Positions 7,351-12,142 of a stretch of 12,142 nucleotides of DNA are shown in pieces. This DNA is from Thermofilum sp. (GTDB taxonomy: Archaea; Thermoproteota; Thermoprotei; Thermofilales; Thermofilaceae), in contig JAJHRM010000056.1 in assembly GCA_020832965.1 (NCBI GenBank), forward strand, positions 1 through 12,142, given 5' to 3'. The stretch's first letter is position 1. The number at the start of each line of letters is the position of its first letter. Made by a program: the position numbers and the translations under genes. The notes beneath the pieces were generated by a model. It was given only the letters and a program-made list of their open reading frames with translations, searched no databases and had not been told where the DNA came from.

Positions 7351-8495
7351 TGGCGAGCGATGGGAATAAAAACCAGCGAAGAAGACCTTTCAGGGATTGT
7401 GCTGTGCACGTTGCGGACGTCTTCGCCGGCGCTGGAGGCTTATCTTTGGGCTTTTACCTAGCTGGCTGCGAGTTAGCGCTAGCAGTGGACGTTAACCCTT
7501 ACAGGCGAGAGACGTATGAAACGAACATGAGAGTAGGGAAGTTTGTAGTGGCAGATGTGCGAGCACTCGACTTCTCCGCTTTCAAAGACGTAGATATTCT
7601 CCTGGCGGGGCCGCCTTGCCGCCCTTACAGCTGCGCTAATAGGCTTCGGCCCGGCCCTCTACACCCGGAGTACGGAGTCGAGTCGGCCCTAGCTGAATTG
7701 ATTGAAGCCGCTAAGCCGAAAGTAGTAGTTGTTGAGGAAGTCCTGAGCGCGAAAGAGAGACTTCTGCGCCTCGTAGAGCGTCTCAGCGCGCTAGGCTACG
7801 ATCATGCTTTGAGGAAAGTCGATTTCTACGAGTACGGAGTCCCTCAAAGGAGGAGGAGAGCCTTTTTAATAGGCGCTAGGGCTGGTAGAGCAGCCAGAAT
7901 TTTTGCGCTGCTCAGAAAGATGAAGACTCCGGGACCCACCGTGGGCGAGGCAATAGGCGATCTGCCCCTCAGCCCTGCGTACGCTGAGGAGAAGTGGGTC
8001 GACGAGCCGGGATGGCTCTACGGCCGCTACACCGGCTTGCTCCTGAACCATGAGACGCCGCGGCACCGGGAGACGACGTTGCGCGTGATCAGAGCTGTGC
8101 CCCCCGGCTACAGTCTGAGACGCGCAGCTAGGGAAGGGCGCTTGCCCCCCGACTTAGCTAAGAAGGCGAGCGAGCGCCACAGCTACAAGTACCTGCGTTT
8201 GGACCCCACTAAGCCAGCGCCAACGCTCCCCAACGTTAGGGCCTCTATGGTGCTCCACCCGCGCGCGGACAGAGTGCTGACAGTGAGGGAGACTGCGCGG
8301 CTCCAAGCGTTCCCCGATTGGTTTAGGTTTAAGGGGCCGCTCGATGAAAAATACAGGCAGGTTGCCGACGCAGTTCCGCCGCTCTTCTCGCACTTCCTCG
8401 CCCTGGCTATTTTGAAGTTCCTCGGCGCCGCGCGTAGCTGCAACCACCTCGGGCGGGACATATACCGCAGCTGGGTGATTTGGCCGTGCAGATAG
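7350..8495 (+). CDS. drmMII: DNA (cytosine-5) methyltransferase, DISARM DrmMII-like
   Basis: The 381-residue protein would transfer a methyl group from S-adenosylmethionine to C5 of cytosine in host DNA, marking it as self. The family motifs appear in order: motif I DVFAGAGGLSLGF (23-35), motif IV GPPCRPYS with catalytic Cys90, motif VI EEV (129-131), motif VIII QRR (166-168), motif IX VRETARLQAFPD (312-323) and motif X YRQVADAVPP (335-344). Three are variant: PCR for the usual PCQ, EEV for ENV, and ADAVPP for GNAVPP. The catalytic Cys and Glu129 remain, so activity is expected. The target-recognition region (about 180-290) is short and gives no specificity. The start ATG shares a base with the upstream TAA and has no Shine-Dalgarno sequence, suggesting coupling. 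The DNA is far more GC-rich than the preceding gene. The last 89 bases overlap the glycosylase gene on the other strand. Confidence 0.9.
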   Translation: MASDGNKNQRRRPFRDCAVHVADVFAGAGGLSLGFYLAGCELALAVDVNPYRRETYETNMRVGKFVVADVRALDFSAFKDVDILLAGPPCRPYSCANRLRPGPLHPEYGVESALAELIEAAKPKVVVVEEVLSAKERLLRLVERLSALGYDHALRKVDFYEYGVPQRRRRAFLIGARAGRAARIFALLRKMKTPGPTVGEAIGDLPLSPAYAEEKWVDEPGWLYGRYTGLLLNHETPRHRETTLRVIRAVPPGYSLRRAAREGRLPPDLAKKASERHSYKYLRLDPTKPAPTLPNVRASMVLHPRADRVLTVRETARLQAFPDWFRFKGPLDEKYRQVADAVPPLFSHFLALAILKFLGAARSCNHLGRDIYRSWVIWPCR

Positions 8496-9084
8496 TGGCA
8501 GCGAAATCTATGAGGGCTAAAGCCACCTCGCGCGACCACTCGATGCTTGCAGCGAGCCGAGCAACAACCTCGTCCTCGGAGTACCTCCTCGGCGGGTCCT
8601 CACCGAGCGCTAGCCTGCACAGCACCCTCGCCACGTTGACGTCCACTAGGGGGCGCGTCTTACCGTAAGCGAAGAGGAGGACGGTCGAGGCCACGTAGTC
8701 CCCCACCCCGGGGAGGCGGCGGAGTTCCTCGTAGGTCTCGGGGACCCGGCAGCCGTATTCGCGGCAGAGGACCTCGGCGGCCCGCTTCAGCAGCTTAGCT
8801 CTCTGCTTGTGGAGACCGAGCGGCCTTAGCAGCTCCTCTACCTCGGAGACTTCGGCTTCGGCGAGGTGCGCGGGGGTGGAGTACTTTTTCACGAACTCTT
8901 CATATACTTTGACCACTTTTGCTGCATTGGTTTGTATTAGGAGGACTTCGGCAACGAGGACGTGCCATGGATCACTAGTCTCCCTCCAAGGGTATTTTCT
9001 AGCGCCAATCCTGTGCCACCATTTGACTATTTCTCCGACTAAGCTTCGAAGAGCGTTTCTCAGCGAGTCATCCCCTCTCAGCAT
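8407..9084 (-). CDS. mig: MIG-type G/T-mismatch thymine-DNA glycosylase (HhH-GPD, 4Fe-4S)
   Basis: This 225-residue protein belongs to the endonuclease III/MutY superfamily. It has the MutY/MIG-like start YPWRETSDPWHVLVAEVLL (31-49), the helix-hairpin-helix LPGVGDY (124-130), catalytic Asp148 in VDVN, and a 4Fe-4S loop Cys199-X6-Cys206-X2-Cys209-X5-Cys215. The key site after GVG holds Tyr130. Endonuclease III has Lys there and MutY usually Ser, while MIG of Methanothermobacter has Tyr. It should therefore remove thymine from G/T mismatches left by 5-methylcytosine deamination, without strand cleavage. Its place beside a C5 methyltransferase supports this. The start ATG follows GGAGGTGA by 12 bases. 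All four cluster cysteine codons (8440-8490) lie inside the overlap with the methyltransferase gene. It may be read with the gene upstream, 67 bases away. MutY is less likely because of Tyr130 and the lack of a MutT-like C-terminal domain. Confidence 0.88.
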   Translation of the reverse strand: MLRGDDSLRNALRSLVGEIVKWWHRIGARKYPWRETSDPWHVLVAEVLLIQTNAAKVVKVYEEFVKKYSTPAHLAEAEVSEVEELLRPLGLHKQRAKLLKRAAEVLCREYGCRVPETYEELRRLPGVGDYVASTVLLFAYGKTRPLVDVNVARVLCRLALGEDPPRRYSEDEVVARLAASIEWSREVALALIDFAATICTAKSPSCGICPARGGCSYARRRGTSK

Positions 9085-9091
9085 ACCTTCA

Positions 9092-9104
9092 GGAGGTCAC
9101 CTCC
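9092..9104 (-). promoter_or_regulatory. Palindromic ribosome binding site of the glycosylase gene
   Basis: The mRNA reads GGAGGTGACCTCC 8 to 20 bases before the ATG. GGAGGTGA is a consensus Shine-Dalgarno, and the following CCTCC can pair with it in a 5-bp hairpin with a three-base loop, hiding it. Whether this limits translation at growth temperature is inference. Confidence 0.45.
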
Positions 9105-9151
9105 CATTAGACTTCAGACTTCTAGTACTAATTCTTTCTCATCGAATTCCC

Positions 9152-10654
9152 CTAAATTTTTAAATTTTTTAATAGCTGTTTAGTTTCCTCTTCCCATTCT
9201 TTAAGCATTTTCTTCAGATTTTCGTTACATTCAAAAATAATTTTATAAATGAAATCCACTGTAAAATATCTTACGATGAAGTTTCTGGAACCCTCCTCGT
9301 TCCTTAGTCTCTCCACCACATCTTTAAGCGGCGCATCAATGTCTAAGTCTTCATCCCTGACTCTCACGCCGCTAGGCACGAGTAGTTCCAAACGTCCCAT
9401 GCTCCCTAGATCCTCCACCGCGACGGCGAAGCACTCAGCTTCTCCGAATCTCTTGCACTCAAGAGCCTGCATCTTCCAGCCGCTGAGTAAGAGGAGAGCT
9501 AAGAGCACATCAGCAGTATGCACCTTAAGCCAATACTTTTCATAAGTTTCATGAAGCTCTTTACAAAGGCTTTCTGCTATATTCTCCCGAGGTAGAACCT
9601 TTACTTTGAACTCGTAGCTCCCAGCTCTAGCAGCCCCCTTCAGGATCTGAGCGAGAGTCACCTGCAGCCTTATGGGCTCTTTAGACGAAAAGCCCCAGCC
9701 GGTGGTCTCCAGCAGCAGAGGAAGGAGCGGTGGTGCGCCTTTCTTCAAATCAAAGCCGATAGCTATGCCATTGCTGAAGACTACATAAGCACGCGACTGA
9801 GCAGTGCCGGGATCTGCGGCGATGATCTTGGCTATGCCCTTCTCTACTTTTTGCTTTAGGAAGATTTCTGTTCTTTTCCTTAGTTCTTCGGCAATCGTGT
9901 CAACTGGGTTTCTCTCGATTTTCTGCAAGTAGTCGGTTATTTCCTTTTTGTAGCACTCTTTAACCGTTTCATCCTCTATAACTTGAAGCCGTTTCTCTAG
10001 GTTTCTCACGGCTGATAGCAAGTCCTCTCCAATAAGCTCTGCGATGAGCCTAGCCGACTCTTTGAGCGCCGGGGCTCTGAGCAGAGCCTCGGCGACTTCG
10101 CTCAGCGGGGGTAGCACCACCTCGGGCGAGAGCAGCCGCCTCGCGTAGCCCACCGCCTCGTCGAAGCCCTTCACCCTCCGCAGCCTCTCGGCCAGCTCCC
10201 GCTGCTTCCCGTAGGCTTCGACCTCGTGGGGCCTGAGCATGTAGGGTAGCGCCGCGTCTACCTTGGCGGCGAGCTCGGGGTCGAGGTGGACCTCGCACAG
10301 CCGGCCGCGCGTGAACTGGCAGTGGTGGACGAGCTCGTGCGCGAGCGTCTCGGCGAGGCGACCCGCGAGGTCCCCCTCCGCCAGGCACGGGAGGGAGACG
10401 AGGATGAGCCTCCTCTCCGGGTCGTAGCGGCCGCAGACCTCGCGCCCGTACTCCTCGTCCTCGCAGAAGCGCTCGAGCGACGCCAGCACGCCCGCGCAGG
10501 GGTCCAAGCCCAGCTCCCAGCAAGCCCTCCCCACGAGCTCGGTGAGCTTGAGGGAGACCAGCTCCAAAGCCCTCCAGAGCGCCAAGCTCGCACCGAGCTC
10601 CACGCGCACCCACCTGCACAGCGAGCGCAAGGTTATATCGATGACGCTGCTCAC
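9152..10654 (-). CDS. Putative zinc metalloprotease-like protein (HELVH), otherwise unrecognised
   Basis: The 500-residue protein has AETLAHELVHH at 101-111, an HEXXH zinc-protease signature with His106, Glu107 and His110. About 34 residues on is RPHEVEAY (141-148), where Glu144 or Glu146 could be the third zinc ligand. No signal peptide or clear membrane segment is seen, so it probably acts in the cytoplasm. Residues 210-275 are helical and charged, possibly coiled coil; the rest (276-500) I do not recognise. The first 200 codons are strongly GC-rich, the remainder much less so, suggesting a fusion or uneven constraint. GTG 10654 gives the longest frame but has no good ribosome binding site; GTGs near residues 16-18, behind an internal TATA-like ATATAAC (10631-10637), are alternatives. 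It runs in the same direction as the glycosylase, 67 bases upstream of it. A link to defence is unproven. Confidence 0.7.
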   Translation of the reverse strand: MSSVIDITLRSLCRWVRVELGASLALWRALELVSLKLTELVGRACWELGLDPCAGVLASLERFCEDEEYGREVCGRYDPERRLILVSLPCLAEGDLAGRLAETLAHELVHHCQFTRGRLCEVHLDPELAAKVDAALPYMLRPHEVEAYGKQRELAERLRRVKGFDEAVGYARRLLSPEVVLPPLSEVAEALLRAPALKESARLIAELIGEDLLSAVRNLEKRLQVIEDETVKECYKKEITDYLQKIERNPVDTIAEELRKRTEIFLKQKVEKGIAKIIAADPGTAQSRAYVVFSNGIAIGFDLKKGAPPLLPLLLETTGWGFSSKEPIRLQVTLAQILKGAARAGSYEFKVKVLPRENIAESLCKELHETYEKYWLKVHTADVLLALLLLSGWKMQALECKRFGEAECFAVAVEDLGSMGRLELLVPSGVRVRDEDLDIDAPLKDVVERLRNEEGSRNFIVRYFTVDFIYKIIFECNENLKKMLKEWEEETKQLLKNLKI

Positions 10655-10699
10655 CTAAGTGGGCTAATTGCTTGGCTGTGAAACGGCGCGACTCAGTGT

Positions 10700-10727
10700 G
10701 CCAGCGATCGAACGTAGTTGCGCTGGC
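10700..10727. repeat. Inverted repeat (7-bp stem) upstream of the metalloprotease-like gene
   Basis: GCCAGCG at 10700-10706 and CGCTGGC at 10721-10727 are perfect complements around a 14-base loop. It lies 46 bases before GTG 10654, so it could be a leader hairpin or an operator; no other evidence bears on function. Confidence 0.4.
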
Positions 10728-10864
10728 CAACCTGAAGCAACGGAATTTCGATCTTTCCTCATCAACCTTTCTACTCTCGAACTAAAAATCATTTTTACAT
10801 AAAACTTCCTTCGTAAAATTTTTCATTTCAGAATTCCTTTCTTCAAACAAGAATCTAAGAAGGT

Positions 10865-10872
10865 TTTATAAA
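10865..10872. promoter_or_regulatory. Strong TATA element, palindromic
   Basis: TTTATAAA within AAGGTTTTATAAACCC is close to the archaeal TATA consensus and reads the same on both strands. On the plus strand it would start a transcript near 10894, leading into the decayed coding region. On the minus strand it would start near 10843 and give the metalloprotease-like gene a leader of nearly 190 bases. Which is used, if either, cannot be told. Confidence 0.4.
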
Positions 10873-11024
10873 CCCATACACGTTTTCAGGAACAACGTTC
10901 AGAGAGAATAAGGAAAAGATTCACTTGTCTAGGTCAGAACCTCGTCAATGGGTTCATGAGCGTCCTCTTCCGGAATATACGGATTGCGAAAATAGCCCCT
11001 TCCGTTGAGAGTTTAGTTTGGTAG

Positions 11025-11463
11025 CTGGCGGGCTTAAGCTGCTCGAGAGCCGCGCTGAACGGCTGTGAGGGCTACGAGTGGCTGCTCCAGCTTTTCATAG
11101 CGTTAGCCTTCAAAGACTGGTTACTGCTGTTCGGCAGCGCGAAAGCTCCAGGAGAAACTTTAAGGAGTTGTGGGGCTCGAAAAGCGGGAGGCTCGGCTTC
11201 GAAGGAGGGGCGCGCGGTTTTCGTGGGGGCGGCGAACATCACGTATCGCGTGGTACCGCCGGTGCCCAAGGAAGGCGACCCTGACGAGCTGGGAGAGCGA
11301 GCTGGAGTTCTTCGGTAGCTACCTCCACGATAGACTTACGCGCTCGGTTTCATCGGGAAGACCGTGTTGAAGAGCTCCCGCGCAAGCGAGGAGACTCGTG
11401 AGGGAGACCACAGGGATCAGGCTCCTCCGCCGCCGATCTGCTTAGGCTCGCTCGGTCCCATAG
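11025..11463 (+). pseudogene. Decayed coding region, family not recognised
   Basis: Protein-like sequence jumps between two frames. The first frame is open from 11025 to TAG 11316 and includes AVFVGAANITYRVVPPVPKE and GDPDEL. The next frame over reads ESELEFFGSYLHDRL (11293-11337). The first frame then resumes with YALGFIGKTVLKSSRASEET from 11337. Joined, these make a smooth amino-acid sequence, as expected for a gene with several small indels. No start codon opens the first frame. It runs toward the Cas4-like remnant and the CRISPR array, so a lost cas gene is possible, but I cannot name it. Confidence 0.45.
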
Positions 11464-11690
11464 AGGGGAGAGGTGCTCGGAGAGCTCTTCGCGGAGAGGT
11501 ACCCGGCGTGTAGGTAGAACTTCAGGTGGAAGGGCTGCGTGGTGGGCGCGCCCGACGGCGTTACCGAAGGCTTCGTTTACGGGTTTAGGACGGCGCGGAG
11601 CAGGGTCCTCCTCTGGTACGCTAAGCCCACGGCCTTCACCTAAGGCGATGCGGCTGCTTCTTCAGGTGAGGGAGGAAGAGGTGTAAACGC
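11464..11690 (+). pseudogene. Remnant of a Cas4-like PD-(D/E)XK nuclease
   Basis: One frame reads EVLGELFAERYPACR, an in-frame TAG at 11515, then GCVVGAPDGVTEGFVYGFRT and ARSRVLLWYAKPTAFT, ending at TAA 11641. A shifted frame from about 11647 (MRLLLQVREEEV) may continue it. In Cas4-family nucleases the expected pattern is a PDG-type Asp, then an E-F-K core. Here that core reads GFR, so both the Glu and the Lys are gone. With the stops and frame changes this marks a dead gene. It lies about 100 bases from the last repeat of the CRISPR array, which fits a lost cas gene. The family call rests on recall of the motif, with no alignment done. Confidence 0.45.
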
Positions 11691-11786
11691 ACGTGGTTGG
11701 AGAGGGCAGAGACCTGGGAGGCGCTCGTCGGTGCGCGAATGCCGCGCGCAACTCTCGGATGCCGTGAAGGTCACCACGGTCGGTAT

Positions 11787-12142
11787 CTTTCAATTCTTTC
11801 CCAGTTGCTGCACGCAGCAGCAGCTCGCCGGTCACATGGGCGTTCATCGGAAGCCTTTCAATTCTTTCCCAGTTGCTGCCGCCGCAGCCGAGAAGGCGGC
11901 GCGGCGAGGCGAGATCCCGCCTTTCAATTCTTTCCCAGTTGCTGCCCTCAGGGAGGACGAGGAGGAGCACGAGCTCGCCGACTGGCTTTCAATTCTTTCC
12001 CAGTTGCTGCCGATTGCGAACAGGGGCGTGCGCGCTTGGCGGCTTCGCAGCTTTCAATTTTTTCCCAGTTGCTGCGTGCCCCACGCCTCCCCCCTCGCGT
12101 AGTGCGCCCGCCTCTGCCTTTCAATTCTTTCCCAGTTGCTGC
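11787..12142 (-). CRISPR. CRISPR array: six 25-base repeats, five spacers, continuing beyond the window
   Basis: Repeats lie at 11787-11811, 11855-11879, 11921-11945, 11986-12010, 12051-12075 and 12118-12142. Spacers are 43, 41, 40, 40 and 42 bases. On the plus strand each repeat begins CTTTCAAT and ends AGTTGCTGC; five are identical, and the fifth has T for C at 12060. Read on the minus strand the repeat ends in ATTGAAAG, the standard 8-base crRNA 5' handle of many archaeal type I/III systems. Transcription therefore probably runs right to left, with the leader outside the window and these being the oldest spacers. No cas gene is intact in the window. By eye, no spacer matches the rest of the window. 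Confidence 0.97.

Larger units (their letters stand above)
10655..11024. other. Intergenic region, no intact gene seen
   Basis: A GC-balanced stretch upstream of the metalloprotease-like gene includes a 7-bp inverted repeat. It is followed by an AT-rich block (about 10780-10900) with a strong TATA element. I find no tRNA, no convincing small RNA and no long frame with a start on either strand. A short minus-strand frame ending at TAG 10929-10931 reads NPYIPEEDAHEPIDEVLT but has no start codon; it may be the tail of a lost gene. Confidence 0.5.

Noticed and set aside
8407..9084. MutY adenine glycosylase or endonuclease III
   Set aside because: Tyr130 occupies the position of Lys in endonuclease III and Ser in MutY, and no MutT-like C-terminal domain is present; MIG fits better.
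10050..10730. Long alternative frames in the GC-rich 5' part of the metalloprotease-like gene
   Set aside because: They are Arg/Ala/Gly-rich shadow translations typical of GC-rich DNA, while the main frame carries the HELVH motif and normal composition.
10692..10767. TGATGA and CTGA on the minus strand, resembling a C/D box guide RNA
   Set aside because: The boxes are over 60 bases apart with no internal D' and C' boxes, unlike compact archaeal C/D RNAs; probably chance.
10929..10995. Minus-strand peptide ending NPYIPEEDAHEPIDEVLT, antitoxin-like in feel
   Set aside because: No start codon, an in-frame stop close upstream and only about 22 codons, so it is not annotated as a gene.
11662..12102. 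Open frames across the CRISPR array
   Set aside because: They translate the repeats (recurring FNSFPVAA and similar) and are not genes.
11812..12117. Self-targeting spacers against genes in this window
   Set aside because: Reading each spacer against both strands by eye showed no match; a proper search over the whole genome was not possible.

Overview
The window looks like chromosomal DNA of a hyperthermophilic archaeon, most likely a crenarchaeon (Thermoproteota). The signs are archaeal TATA boxes, TTG and GTG starts behind GGAGG-type ribosome binding sites, genes packed with overlapping stops and starts, a CRISPR repeat carrying the crenarchaeal-type ATTGAAAG handle, and a MIG-type G/T mismatch glycosylase of the kind known from thermophilic archaea. 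The sequence alone does not identify the species.

Layout. (1) Bases 1-376, minus strand: the N-terminal part of an ankyrin-repeat protein, cut by the window edge and lacking a normal start codon. (2) A TATA element near 400 can serve both directions. (3) Bases 456-8495, plus strand: five genes with every junction overlapping. They encode a DEAH-type SF2 helicase (DrmA-like), a DUF1998/MZB zinc protein (DrmB-like), a single-HKD phospholipase-D protein (DrmC-like), an unrecognised 466-residue protein, and a cytosine-C5 DNA methyltransferase (DrmMII-like). This is the gene content of a class 2 DISARM anti-phage system, with a novel gene inserted before the methyltransferase. (4) Bases 8407-9084, minus strand: a MIG-type thymine-DNA glycosylase whose 3' end overlaps the methyltransferase tail to tail by 89 bases. 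(5) Bases 9152-10654, minus strand: a 500-residue protein with a HELVH zinc-protease motif. (6) Bases 10655-11786: no intact gene; AT-rich intergenic DNA, then a decayed coding region whose last part resembles a Cas4-family nuclease. (7) Bases 11787-12142: six 25-base CRISPR repeats and five spacers, continuing past the window edge. The repeat orientation puts the leader outside the window on the right.

How the genes fit together (inference). The helicase/DUF1998 pair would sense and act on invading DNA, the PLD protein would be its partner, and the methyltransferase would mark self DNA with 5-methylcytosine. At high temperature 5-methylcytosine deaminates readily to thymine, leaving G/T mismatches. 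A MIG glycosylase beside the methyltransferase would repair that damage, as in the MthTI restriction-modification locus of Methanothermobacter. The most interesting points are this DISARM-plus-MIG pairing and the unknown operon gene. Together with the CRISPR array and cas-like remnant, the window reads as a defence island. Base composition swings sharply, from very AT-rich parts of the operon to GC-rich flanks, consistent with acquired or mosaic DNA.
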